Origin: Seriola aureovittata
Taxonomy: Eukaryota; Chordata; Actinopteri; Carangiformes; Carangidae
Length of the DNA: 64,000 nucleotides
Direction of reading: 5' to 3'
Assembly: GCF_021018895.1 (NCBI RefSeq)
Contig: NC_079383.1
Location: forward strand, 20,627,853-20,691,852
Within the stretch, counting starts at the first letter, position 1. Each line of letters starts with the position of its first letter. The notes under the pieces were generated by a model. The model ran no database searches. It saw only the letters and a program-made list of their open reading frames with translations, and was not told the DNA's origin. A program made the translations under genes and the position numbers. This document shows positions 13,321-24,292 of the stretch, in pieces.

Positions 13321-14460
13321 GTGGTGCGATGCAGTCTGACCCCGACTGAACTCATGGCAGCCGACCATTAAAGCAGGCGCTCCACTCTTCCCCCTCTTTC
13401 ATCTCTCACCTATCTCTCCTGCAGCCCAGTCGGAGATTATCACCGCATGCGAGGGGCACCGGAACATAAACCCGCACAGCAGAGTATGATATTAACAGTC
13501 AGTCCAGCTTCTCTGGTCCAGGAAGAACACTCTCCTCGTCTTTCCTCCCCCTCCCCCCTCCCTCTGCCCCTGTCTGTAGCGCAGCATGTAACCAGCCTCC
13601 CTCTGCGGGACCTGCATACAGGCAGGAAGGAGATTTGGGCGGTCGGGACTCTGTGTTTTCTCCCTCAATGAGAACATGACTAAGAATAATAGCGCTCAGT
13701 GATGCGTTGCGGCTGTCTGCACTGTTGTGCACAACAACATTGATTAGATTACTTCTCTGACTAATGGCCACTTCCCCTCCCTTAGAGGAGAAAGTGAATC
13801 TCTATCTGATAGTCAGTCTTCCATTCAGCCCTGGCTCTTTCCACCACTTCTTTATCTACAGTGCATCCATCTTAGCTGACTCGGAAAAGGGGAAATCATT
13901 AAAAGTTTATTTGATATCCCCATTTTTTTTTTTGGAGCAAAAAATATATATGAGCATATATGAGCATACACAAGCAGCAGTGTCCAGGTGCCTGAGGAGG
14001 ACGCACACACACGTGAATCAGCATCAACATTATCTATGCAGTTGAGGACTGAGTGTAGAATACAGTGCTGTGTTTGCCCTTTTCCATAATGATTTTAAAT
14101 GCTCACATGAGATCAGTATTCCCATCAGTCTGAGCAGCTTCACTCTCCTTTTTTCGCCCTAACCTTCATTCTTCATTCCTGAGTTTCTCTTCGCCTCGCC
14201 GTAACCCTGACCATATTCCCATGGGCGCCTTCTAAAACTTGTAGTTAGCTCTTCAATTGCAATTCCTCGCCTTACTCAAATACCACAACTGCTGAATTTT
14301 AACAGCATGCATAAACAAACCTTGAAAAACTGTACAGTATTGAACAGAGGGAGAAGATGAGATGGAAGAGGCTGAAGATTGAGGTCCAACACTTAGCTCC
14401 AATTTCAGTGACGATTGCAGACTGGTGGATATCTAAACTCTAACCTTGAATTCTATCGCT
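13321..14460. other. Non-coding DNA, nothing recognised
   Basis: No gene recognised. A C/T-rich patch spans 13535-13570 (TCCCCCTCCCCCCTCCCTC). A short direct repeat of TATATGAGCA occurs at about 13947-13967. Confidence 0.5.
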
Positions 14461-14886
14461 GTGTCTCAAATCAGATATTTCATTCGGTACACACACACAC
14501 ACGTAGTACACTGTGTAGTTTCGACAGGGTAGATGCCGTTGTGCAATCACTGTAAATAACGATCGCAACATGTGGCGGTAATTGTCGCCCGCCTGCCAGC
14601 TGCTTAACTCGCTTGGTATAAATTGGACATTTTATTTTCCTGTGTGTGGCTCCTGTGTCATTCGACCAGGAAATGAAGCTGCTGTCGGGGGCAATGATGT
14701 GTCCTTCTTCCTCTGTCGCTGTTTTCACAAGTTTGAAAATACATTGGTGGTCCCTCCCCTCCCGCTGCGTAGCCATGATGGCAACCAGGTTGAGGGTACA
14801 CTCAGCTTTTTTCTTAAGTGCACTACACGTTGCCATATTTGTCAATGTGAGCGCACTTATGCTCTCAAAATAGCAAGAGCTTAGAG
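14461..14886. other. Possible degraded transposon, unclassified; (AC)8 at 14488-14503
   Basis: Begins GTGTCTCAAATC and contains GTAGTACACTGTGTAG and AAGTGCACTACACG. Such phrases are common at the ends of non-autonomous DNA transposons in fish, but I could not align termini. The 138-codon minus-strand open frame here has no domain and overlaps the microsatellite. Confidence 0.3.
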
Positions 14887-15230
14887 CCATGCTCACAACT
14901 CTGTGATGCTAATGTTAGCATGCTAACATGCTCCCATTGCCAATGCCAATCTTGCAGATATGTTTAACCAAAGGCTCGCTACCTTTTGATGTGTGAAAAA
15001 ACCGGGACACTCTTTCCAGATGAAAAGTGAAGGAGTGAACAAAGTAATTACAATTCATCTTGAAGATTTCACTCAAAAGCACAAAAGTCAACCTCACGGT
15101 GGCGCTAGCAGTGAAGGTCAGGTGATCGCCAACGTCATTAGGAAGCGTTGTTTGGGAACACTGAATGTCTGTGTTGGTGGCGATGATAAGTTGGGAGATC
15201 ACCAAAATCCTTGGGATTCAACTGCAGGAA
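14887..15230 (+). mobile_element. R1 interspersed repeat, nearly full
   Basis: Landmarks in order: GCCATGCTCAC, the 14-base palindrome GTTAGCATGCTAAC (14919-14932 region), ATTTCACTCAAAAGCACAAA, CCTCACGGTGGCGCTAGCAG, GTCAGGTGATCGCCAACGTC and GAATGTCTGTGTTGGTGG. These match the R1 copy at 30326 and the family I remember from percomorph genomes. The 114-codon plus frame across it is a by-product of the repeat. Confidence 0.75.
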
Positions 15231-16325
15231 ATCATGTAATTTTGACAGTACCCGCCCCTCTGATGGTGCACACATTGCTAATTGACTGGAACAGTTTTGA
15301 AGCCATGTACTGTCTGGGAGTCAACAACATTTGGTAATTACAAGAGGATGTGAATCCTAATTGTTACACACATAAAGCATACACAGTCAGGACATTTAGC
15401 CCCCACGGAGGAGGAATTTGTCTCCTCCCCCCCTTACAGATTACTTCCTATTTGTCTGTTCCCCCCTCTGTAATCCCAGTCGTCGCTCTCTCGCAGCTCA
15501 CATGGACAAATAAGCATTACAGTGTTGACACGCACAACAACTTTGTTCAAACACAACCGCACAAGCAGATGGATGCTTCTTCTTCTCTGCAAAACGATGC
15601 GGTTTTAATCAGAAAACAAGTTGACGTGATCAATGAGGCGTGATGGCAGGTTGCCGCCAAAATCTGGGCGGGCCATTGATCAAAATTAGATCAGGTATTG
15701 TCAATCCTGTGACGGGCTCGAGGCCTGGTTTGGATTTGAAACACTCCCCCCTTCGCAATCATATCTTATTACACTCGTCTAGGGTTCTAATTTTCACTCC
15801 ATTATGAATGAGTTGGTTGTTTGATGAGAGACATCTGTCTCAGCTACAGTGCATTATCACCAGCAGTCTGTTGGTAGAATGGACAGAGAGCGTCGGCTTG
15901 GCAGGAAATATACAGGGAAATGGCCTGCGAAAATGAACCCGTGTACTGTACATGAGTCTATCTGACCGCCATCTGCCATAGCCCGGAATTGCTGGCTCTG
16001 TGTGTGTGTGTGTGTGAGTGTGTGTGTGTACATTTCCGTGTAAATGTTTGGTGTCTCCATCTGATGTTTGCTCAGTTAATCAATAGTGGTGATGCTGTAC
16101 TCAGATGACATATAGTCCAGGCGTCCCTATCTCCTCACCCTAATCAGATTAACACTGAATACCATCTATGTACACAGCGGCCTCCTGGCCAGGATTTGGA
16201 GCTCTGCGATGCTGCCAGCGTCGCCACAGACTGAGAGCAGGAACACTAGTCTGAAAATTGCAAGTCTTTTGGGAGCTTTGTCAAAATAACACCAGATTTT
16301 GTTGATAAGAAAGCAATTACAGCAC
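15231..16325. other. Non-coding DNA; (TG)n inside
   Basis: No gene recognised. It contains the 15998-16029 TG microsatellite listed separately and a C-rich patch near 15424-15436. Confidence 0.5.
15998..16029. repeat. (TG)n microsatellite
   Basis: About 16 TG units with one GAG interruption near 16016. Confidence 0.95.
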
Positions 16326-16352
16326 TTTTTTTTCCTTTTTTTTTTTTTTTTT
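16326..16352. repeat. Poly-T tract with CC interruption
   Basis: T-rich run of about 27 bases followed by a C/T tract. It accounts for the Lys/Arg-rich segment of a 120-codon minus-strand frame, which I do not regard as a gene. Confidence 0.85.
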
Positions 16353-17480
16353 CCTCTTCTTCTTTCCCAACGTTCAAATCTTGTTTCGTGCAAGTCAAAC
16401 AAACGAGCGGCGGTCGAGATTACAAGCCTCCAGAATGCAGGTGCATGGTATCTCACAGGAACTTGACTCGAGAAATTCATAATCGAGCAGCGGAGATTAT
16501 ATTCAAACTGGCAAACAGCTGAATGCAAACATTAGCTGCAATCATGAAAGCCATTTCTTGGGTGATTTCTATCAGCGAGAGCCAATTCCGCACAGGGTAG
16601 TGGCATCAGCATGGAGCGGTTTGTTTTTGTTTTTTTGTTTTTTTTCAAAAGTGTAAGAGAAAACACTTACACTCGTCCACATTTGGAATTGTTTCATATT
16701 TCTATTCCTACCTCCTCATCCATATAATACCATTCTCTCATAATCAGTTGAGGATTTAATTTCACAGGAAGAATTCAAAAACAAATAGTTCCGGCAGCCA
16801 TTCACTGTATTCATCCATCTCCTTCTTATTGAAAATCATTCTGCGATGCCTCCCTGCTCTCCTTAAATCTATTTAATTTACTGAACTGGTTCCTCAGACC
16901 TTTTTCTTTTTCCAATTCTTACCCTGTATATTAGTCGTGTTCATTTTGAGAGGAAACAATATCAAATCAATCAAAGTTCTGCCAGCCTCAGCCTCTTCAC
17001 CTTGATGTGATTTTAGCTGTCGTCGTCTCCCTGATTGGCCGGGATCTCCTCAGACGCCAGTGGAGTGGAAACAGATCCTGTCGACAGGGGGACAAAGGTA
17101 AACACAGGCGGGTGTCGAATCAAATGAAAAGAGGCGACCAGCGCACAATCACAGAGTCATTACAATGCCGGCCAGCCCCTTGAAGAAGTGGAAACATGCA
17201 CAGTCTGTTTTTCTTTTGTCAAGAGCTCTCAGCAATCCCATTGACCCCTGCCTCTGTGTGTGAGATGATTTTTTCATGTCTGTCTTGAGACTAGCAGTAA
17301 AAATGGATTTCACAAGCTGTAACCTTATAGTTGAGTGAATTGAAACCGCAGTGTGAACGCCAATACATATGGAACTTATAACGATAATATTTTTTTATGT
17401 GTAATTATATCACATTCACTATTTTCACCATACAGCCTTTAAATCACATGACTGTGATGCATTTGCTCCAAAAGCCCCCC
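16353..17480. other. Non-coding DNA, nothing recognised
   Basis: No gene or known repeat recognised apart from a T-rich (TTTTTG)n tract at 16622-16646 and a run of nine C near 17476. Confidence 0.5.
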
Positions 17481-17720
17481 CCCAACAGATAAATGCCTCT
17501 TTCTCACTTCTAATCACAGATCGAGAGTTGGCAATGACTTTTTCTCGCTCTTCCGCATTAATTATGGATTCTGTGGTAATTTTCATTAATTACAGAAATG
17601 CCTGCAGTTAATCATCATTATTCTCTTTGGGTATTTGAGTTATTTTCTGTATTCAAAGGTCGAGGAACTTGTGCATGTTGATAAGAAATCATCACAGAGA
17701 TCGCTCCTTCACTGTGGGCA
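17481..17720. promoter_or_regulatory. Candidate enhancer-like block, homeodomain cores
   Basis: Four TAAT/ATTA cores fall within about 80 bases: CATTAATTATGG at 17556-17567, TCATTAATTAC at 17583-17593, GTTAATC near 17607 and CATCATTATTC near 17612. There are no simple repeats in the block. The cluster would suit homeodomain factor binding; function and conservation are untested. Confidence 0.25.
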
Positions 17721-17808
17721 TGAATAGAAAACAGCTTTTGGAGAAGAAAAGAGGAGTGCCCAGTGGCAGTTTAGATGACTATTAATTTAACCACTCCGCA
17801 TTAATGCC

Positions 17809-17828
17809 TGTGTGTGTGTGTGTGTGTG
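17809..17828. repeat. (TG)n microsatellite
   Basis: About 9 to 10 TG units. Confidence 0.9.
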
Positions 17829-17992
17829 CGTCAGAGTTGATTCATAATAGTGTTTGGGGATGTTCAGAGGGTGTGCTGTTTAACAAATACACTGAATTTT
17901 GTTTCCATTCTGAATTTACTTCAAGATGGAGTTTTATATGACTTTCATTTTGCTCCTGTATTTATCAAGAATCACTCTGAGGATTTGTGCAC

Positions 17993-18034
17993 AAAGTTGA
18001 GTCATTTATTAATAAAAGTTGAGTCATTTATTAA
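17993..18034. repeat. 20-bp direct repeat, two copies
   Basis: AAAGTTGAGTCATTTATTAA occurs at 17993-18012 and again at 18015-18034, identical, with two bases between. It is a local tandem duplication that adds an AP-1-like TGAGTCA motif to each copy. Confidence 0.95.
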
Positions 18035-18412
18035 ACTCTCTTACCATAAATCCAGTTGTATAAATCGCTAGTGGTTGTGTAACTATGCCAGTGTTCGTGG
18101 CCAATTTGTTTTTTTGTTTGTTTTTTTTCAGCTCAGCATTCAGTATAAAACCATGTTGGTAGCTGACTGTGTTGAGCCAGCTCTGCTCCTATTCAAACAG
18201 AAAATGACAGCAGAGAAAGACAAAGGCCTCCTGTTCACCATTTCACCACACAATACAATACAACACAGAGTCAAGGGGTTGCCAGTTTCAGTTCTGTGAG
18301 GCTGAGCTCAGTTGCATCAAACAAATCTAGGAAATACTCAGAGACAAAGAAGAAATGATGATGGCATATTGTACTTTTCTTCAAATTGGAGGTTTAGAGC
18401 AAGTGGCAATCT

Positions 18413-18825
18413 CAACTGCAATTCCTTGAATGACCACTTGAGGTTGTTTCCAAAAGTGAGTCAATTCCCATAGACTCCAATGTTAAAACGACCAACTTTA
18501 CAGCAGAAAAAAACACGTTTACAGCCTTTATTGGTAATTTTACCCTTCGTGGCAGCTGCACGAGGGTGAAATCTTAAATAACTCACCCGTAAGGCTTAAA
18601 GTTCTGCATAATTGAGGGCGTGGTGACTTTGAATGACAGGTGGTTGAGCGTATATGCTTGCCACAAACCGGTATGCACCGAAGTCTCATCTCCACAGACG
18701 CCCCACCACTTTGCCCATTTTTATGGATTAGCAGGGAGTTAGGCGGAGTCAGGCACTGCCAAGATGGCGACAGCAAAGCAGCCCACTCTGAGCTTCAAAA
18801 CCACTCTTCAGAAATCTATAGGGGA
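18413..18825 (+). mobile_element. R2 interspersed repeat, about 410 bp
   Basis: Homologous along its length to the reverse complement of 43868-44262. Shared landmarks: GACCACTTGAGG, AAAAGTGAGTCAAT, CAACTTTACAGC, GCATAATTGAGGG, GACAGGTGG, GCACCGAAGTC, TTTGCCCATTTTT, CACTGCCAAGATGGC and CAAAACC.CTCTTCAGAAA. This copy carries an insertion around 18540-18575 absent from the other. I recognise the family from percomorph genomes. The frames of 78 and 92 codons here belong to the repeat. Confidence 0.85.
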
Positions 18826-19829
18826 CGTCATATGTACACTGTGTGCATTGGCAAGACTAAGCTATCCAGGTTTTTGTTATACAAAAATAAACTGTCGCCT
18901 AAAAATTTCATTGCTTAAGTCTCACAATGATGTTTATCAACAAGCAAGCAAGTGACACAGCTTTAACAATAAAATTAATTGGTGTAAAATGGTAGATAAG
19001 AATAACAATTGACTCGGCTGCATGAAATATTCTAGTCAGCCCGATCCAATCACATCCATTTACAGTGCCTATAATAGTGCCACATATGCATTGTGCGATA
19101 TTGCAAATGCAGCGATACGTTGCAAACCCCTTTGTGAAGCTGTGAGGCACCTCTCCATTGAAAACATAATATTTACTTTCACTTCAGCTCTCCGGTTTTC
19201 CATGCAACATATTTATTTATGTAATGTTGGGAAGCACACAATAAAAATGTGGCTCGGTAAATAGCTTGGCCCCTCATGTAATGTCAGACAAATAAATTCA
19301 TTAATCAGCTAACAAAGAAATACATAAATAATCCCACAATAAGCATGCAGCGCTGCTTGCTTTTCACGCTGTGTGGTTTTGGGAAATGCGTGAATCTGCA
19401 TATGATCTGACCAGCTGTAGGAGCAATCGACGTTTGATTTATTACGGCCAAAACTGTGAGGACACTCAAAATTGGACTCTTCTGGGATGCTCCTAAATAT
19501 CAACAAATATTAGGAGTTGTTTCCAAAGTTAAGAAGGTTATTAAAATATTTTAAAGTGGGACCAAAGAAAATAATTTCCTGCTCTCAGATGCTTCAGGAA
19601 TATGTCTCTATTGTTCTTTTATTTTAAATGAAACGAACAAAGGCGAAGAAAAAAGCACTTATACTACAAATGTAGGTCTGTGTCTGTTTAATGACTCCAG
19701 TTTTCAGTTGTAAACATTTGCATAAAGAACAAAAATGGCTTGTGTCAATAGGCATCAACCACACAATAGCACACTCTGGCATCTCCCCCCAACCATTGTT
19801 CTTCCGGCAGTAATCTAGGGCTCGGTCTA
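18826..19829. other. Non-coding DNA, nothing recognised
   Basis: No gene or repeat family recognised; AT-rich with even composition. Confidence 0.5.
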
Positions 19830-20130
19830 CGGCTGAGGATTCATTCCACTTTTCTCCAAATTAGCATATTTGATTATGCAGAGGAATTCTCTTGACTTCA
19901 CCAGGCTTCCTGAGAGCCTCTATTAATTTCTACCGACGAGGAATACTCCGATCACAATTAAATGATAAATGGTTAAATGTTGCATATGGAAATCACAGCC
20001 TGCCTTGTTTAGATGCCGCAACTTTTCCCCCCCACTATAATGAATAGCTGTGAATTAGCATGAAAGGTCACATCCACACCGGTTCGAGGATTTGGCACTC
20101 AACATTGCATGGTGATTGCTGCTTTACATA
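19830..20130. promoter_or_regulatory. Candidate conserved non-coding block
   Basis: Low-repeat block with POU/homeodomain-like words: ATTAGCATA at about 19860-19868, TGATTATGCA at 19871-19880, CACAATTAAATGATAAATGG near 19955. By texture it resembles developmental enhancers; this is a guess without an alignment. Confidence 0.25.
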
Positions 20131-21427
20131 AATCATGTAGGCTAGTCCTTCAAACTGTGTTGAGATGAAACAATGTTCTCCACTAAATGATTTCCTCTGT
20201 AAACAAACTTTTCCTGGCAATTTGTGGATCCGTGCCCCCAAGGATTTTGTTTGCGCTGTTGGTGCATCAGCCTCTTGATGTCTAGCCCCTTAAATTGTCT
20301 GCCCCACACTTGTATTTTGAAGTTCATAAGTTGGTGGAGTTGTTAAAGGTGAAGAACCAGTTCCATTAAGTTTTTTTTTTAATAAGTAAACTTGAGCTTT
20401 AAAAAAAAACAAACAAAAAAAGAAAAAAGCATAATGAAATCAATCTTTTTAAGATCCTCCTGTGCTTTCTTCGGGTCACTGATGTGTGCTGGTATTCAAT
20501 AGAAGGTTAATGCCTTCCATTGAACCAGAGGCAGATTAAAGGAGAAGATACGGCTCTACTCAGATGTTAATAAAAATCAATTAAAGAGGCAATTTTCCTT
20601 AAATCGTGTGAAAAATACCTGAAAAAAAAAGAGAGAATATGAGTATAAAAATGCACCCAGAAACTTTTAGAATCAACTTTGAGAAATACTATGAAATTGT
20701 TACCACAATGGTTTAAACCACTACAGTGTAAAGATGTGAGTATTCTTGCATCAGATGTCGAGTGTTTGGTTCGGATGAGCATCAGTGAGTTTCACTTTTC
20801 AGAGCTTTATCTTCGTGACATTTAGAATTGACACAATAAAAGGGAATAATTACACATATCTCATCTGTGGCGGGGGCCAGCACAACATGGATTGTGTCTT
20901 TTATAAACGGAGAGATTTCAGTTGTACAGAATTCGTAAAGCACATTTATTTGTGTGTGTGTTTCAGCCAGAGCTTGAAGTAATCCCCCAATAGGCCACTC
21001 TGATCTTCCATTACACATTGTATTGAACAGCCTGTAGGGAGGAAACACAGTTGCTTGTCTCCCACCCCCCACCCCCCTCCAGACAGTCTTTTGTGCTTTG
21101 AACATGTCTTTGTGCTGTATTGGAGGAAAAAAAAAGAGCACAATGCAGAACTATCTCACGTGGTGTAAGAAATGTTCTCCATTGTTTCATTAATCACCAG
21201 CACATAATCTGTATTTTCTCATTCAAGGCTGGCGAGATACAAATGAGAGGACAGCTGTAGGGTAGCAAAAGAAAAACAAGATGAGAAGATAAGAGCCCAC
21301 AGGTGAAACAGCAGCCAGACAAATAGTCCTTAAGCGAGGCTCTAAAGGAACAAGCTTGAAAACACTTGTGAAAGTAACAGTGAGGAAAACACTGCAGCTT
21401 CAGTTGCTCCGCTATTCCCTGACCTTA
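20131..21427. other. Non-coding DNA; T- and A-rich patches
   Basis: No gene recognised. A poly-T run near 20371-20381 and A-rich tract at 20401-20428 form a loose inverted pair. C-rich tract CCCACCCCCCACCCCCCTCC lies near 21061-21080. The 119-codon minus frame has no domain. Confidence 0.5.
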
Positions 21428-21565
21428 AAGGAGCTATTTGTAAGTTTTGTGATTGCTTTGCGGTGCCTCAATTAAGGAGGTTATTTTTGTTTTTCATTTT
21501 AAAATGTGGAATTCTACAGCTACATGGCCAATGTTAGCATTAACAGCTGATAATTACCTTCATGT
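21428..21565 (+). mobile_element. R4 interspersed repeat fragment
   Basis: AAAGGAGCTATTTGTAAGTT, then ATTGCT, then GTTAGCATTAACAGCTG, match in order the segment at 36585-36650 (AAAGGAGCTTATTTGTATGT, ATTGCTGC, GTTAGCATTAACAGCTG). Two copies in one window support a dispersed repeat; the class is unknown. Confidence 0.6.
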
Positions 21566-22974
21566 TTTAATCACTAACATTCACACTACAAGTCCCAGAA
21601 TTCTCAGCTCCATGAGCAGCTAGTGTTTCAGCAATAAAACAGAAGAGCAACTGGTGTATCTGTTTACAACACAACCCAAACACACGGTCAATAATCGGCC
21701 GACTGTGACTGTGACAGTGTCATAATAAATAAAGAAAATCGGCCCACATTTGGCCAGTTCAACTCTTTCACTGTGAAGGAGCAGCAGTAGGAAATGTTCC
21801 GCTTGCCAGTAAACAGTGAGCCTCAAGTGGTGAACACAACCCTGAGACATCATCACTCTCCAAGTTGATGGCGAGCTTGATAGCAAGCAGTTATTTACCT
21901 ATTAACACATCCATCGATTATAGAGGAACATTATCATTTCATTTGGTTTTAGGAGTCATATTCAATTTCCTTTCAGCTCTGTGTTTGGTTACTACCGACT
22001 CTTGAGGGAAATATCTGGCACTTTAGCTCCTAAACACTCCACTATGTTCACCAGTTAGGTGCTACCTGTGTCTGTTTAGCACTTGGGGCTGAGCAGGTAG
22101 ATTTATTGGCTGGAAAGCTAAACATACAGTGGAGGGGAGCTGCAGATTCAGACAGTTTTCTGTAGGTATGTGTGATCCTTTCACATTATCCATAGTTCTC
22201 ACATTTTAGTTTTTCTTCTTTAATTGGTGAAATAGTGAGACAAGCCATAAGCAACAACAAACACATAAAAGATTACATTGAAGACAAATGCTAACTTATA
22301 AGATCAATAATGGACAAAATTGCAGACAATAATATGAAGCTGTTATAATGATTTTGTGGTGATGTTTGAAAAGAGTCAGGGAGTGTAGATTAGGTTATAT
22401 TGTAGATTAGGTAGCATATGTTGTAGCAATAGCATCATTATAATAAACAATATCGTAGTTATAATAATCATTCTATACCATTCAGTTTTATTTGCAATGT
22501 TATTGCACACATTGTTCTTATGAAAATATAAATTGCAGCTGCTTTAATTAAAAAATGTAAACGACCATAAGTTGCATCAAACACAGGTTCATGACTTGAT
22601 CTGACACCAACCAAATAATTCATCAGTCTTTTTTTTAACAGTCCTGCCTCCTGCCAACCATCAGCAGGATCTGTTTTCTCTTCCTACCTGATCAATCATT
22701 ATTATAAATATCCCAATGACCCCCCCCCCCCCCCCCATGCCCTTCCTTGCCCTAACATCTTGTGTAATGAGGAAACACCGTGCATCAATTTAAGGAAAGT
22801 AGACGCTCTCAAAATGCCATCGTAGTGGGTCTCCAGCTCCTGAAATTAGAAGGACAACAGGGAAAAATTGGTTGGGTAGCTGCAGAGCACCTTTAGGAAA
22901 TGAAACGCCACAGGGGACATCATTTGAAAAGCAAACCACATGAGGGTTTTCACTATCAAAATGACTACAGCACC
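21566..22974. other. Non-coding DNA, nothing recognised
   Basis: No gene recognised. The part up to about 21900 may be more of an R4-type element (ACAAGTCCCAGAATTCTCAG). The remainder is AT-rich. Confidence 0.45.
22720..22736. repeat. Poly-C tract, 17 bases
   Basis: Uninterrupted run of C; one of seven long G/C homopolymers in this window. Confidence 0.95.
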
Positions 22975-22998
22975 TTTTTTTTTTTTTTTTTTTTTTTT
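22975..22998. repeat. Poly-T tract, 24 bases
   Basis: Uninterrupted T run. It might be the reversed poly-A tail of a retroposon, but no recognisable body lies upstream on the minus strand. Confidence 0.95.
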
Positions 22999-23734
22999 GA
23001 GGAAAATTAATTGCTTTCAGATATATATATAATATAATACACTATAATGTAGAGCAACACAACAGCACAGAAGGCAAACCAGGGATAAAGGTGCATCTGC
23101 TCCATGTTAATAAGAATGTGGAGACTAACTAGGAAATGATGGTGAAAGTGACTGAAAAACAGCACTCACTGAGCAATTTTTTTATTTATTTTTTTATATA
23201 AAAGATGAGTGTGCATTACAAGTGCAGAACTAAAGGCCTGTTCTGTAAAACAAGCTCATTTGGGCATAAAAGCTGAAACACCCTGTGAATCCACAAAATC
23301 TCTCCCTCCATTCACACAGTGTTCCTCTGGAACGCGTCCAGACTGAGGAGGGAGTTTATGTTTAAAAACTGTGAATATAGTTGCTGTGCCAGTTGTGGGC
23401 GGAGGAGGATGTCATTATTTTTGGCTGGTGCCTCGTGCCATAAAATACATTCCATTACTGTGAATGTGCTTCAGTCTGCAGCGTTGTATTTGAATTAAAT
23501 GGATCAGGATCGTAAGAAGATATGTTTTAGCATTAATCAGTGTTTTCTCTTTTTTAATCTCACAAACAAGAAGACAAACTAGATCTTACATTGTTAATTG
23601 ATATTATTTACCTAATGTGAACTTATTCAAATTAATTAAGGAGTAAAAACACTCTGTCAAGCTCATACACACACTGGATGTCTGCTAAGAAGTGGATAAT
23701 GAGAACCTATTATGTTAAATCTAATGTCAGTTCG
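22999..23734. other. Non-coding DNA, nothing recognised
   Basis: No gene or repeat recognised. A TA-rich patch lies at 23020-23045 and a T/A-rich patch near 23179-23200. Confidence 0.5.
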
Positions 23735-24010
23735 TCTTTGATGACAAGTGAATGTTTGTGCCGAATTTGAGGAAGTTGAGACATCACATTCAAGAGGCCA
23801 AAACCGTGTTTTGTGAGGTCACCGTGACCTTGACCTTTGACCACTTAAATCTAATCATTTGATGCCTGAGTCCGAGAGGACATTTGTGCAAACTTTGAAA
23901 AAATTCCCTCATGGCGTTGGTGAGATATTGAGTGTCCATGATAATGGACGGAAGGACAACCTGAAAACATAATGCCTCTGGCCCTGGCTGTCGCCGGCAT
24001 GAAGGACATA
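23735..24010 (+). mobile_element. R3 interspersed repeat carrying nuclear-receptor motifs
   Basis: Copy of a repeat I recognise from many fish genomes. Landmarks in order: AAGTGAATGTTTGTGCC, AAATTTGAGG-type spacer, GTGACCTTGACCTTTGACCA, TTGAGATATT-like GGTGAGATATTGAGTGTCC, GGACGGAAGGACAACC, GAAAACATAATGCCTCTGGC and CTGTCGCCGGC. It contains a perfect 15-base AGGTCA-CCG-TGACCT palindrome and a DR1 array, annotated separately. The class is uncertain; a non-autonomous DNA element is possible. Confidence 0.75.
23816..23843. promoter_or_regulatory. Perfect ERE palindrome plus DR1 half-sites
   Basis: 23816-23830 reads AGGTCACCGTGACCT, which is the consensus oestrogen response element (two AGGTCA half-sites inverted with a 3-base spacer). 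TGACCT follows directly at 23831-23836 and TGACCA at 23838-23843, giving a DR1 arrangement of the kind bound by RXR/PPAR, HNF4 or COUP-TF. The motif match is seen directly; occupancy is not known, and the sites are inherited from the repeat family. Confidence 0.6.
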
Positions 24011-24049
24011 AAAAAGTTGCCTTAAACTGCCCCCCCACCCCAACCCACC

Positions 24050-24292
24050 CAAGTCTCCAGATCTGAATCTAGTAGAACACCTTTGTGATGTGGTAGAACA
24101 GGAGATTGGCAGCATGAATGTGCAGCTGACAAATCTGCAGAAACGATGTGATGCAGTCATGTCGACATGGAGCAGCATCTCAAAGAAATGTTTCTAACAT
24201 CTTGTGGAATCAATGCCCATAAAGAACTGAGGCCGTCTCGAGAGCGAAGGGAGGCCCTGCCCAGTATTAGTATGGTCTTTCTAATAAAGTAC
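24050..24292 (+). pseudogene. Tc1-like transposase 3' remnant with terminus
   Basis: Reading on the plus strand gives a decayed C-terminal transposase segment: S-P-D-L-N then V-E-H-L-C-D-V-V-E, then a stretch resembling L-Q-x-x-x-D-A-V. The S-P-D-L-N-P-I-E-H-L-W/D-V-V-E phrase is characteristic of Tc1/mariner-type transposases near the third catalytic acidic residue. An in-frame stop follows (TTTCTAACATCTTG, 24190 region). The end, TTTCTAATAAAGTACCCGGG (24276-24297), resembles the terminus ACCTAATAAAGTGGCCGG of a widespread fish Tc1-like family. The 5' part of the element is missing. Not functional. Confidence 0.75.

Noticed and set aside
14480..14896. 138-codon minus-strand open frame
   Set aside because: Starts from repeat sequence and ends in an AC microsatellite; no domain.
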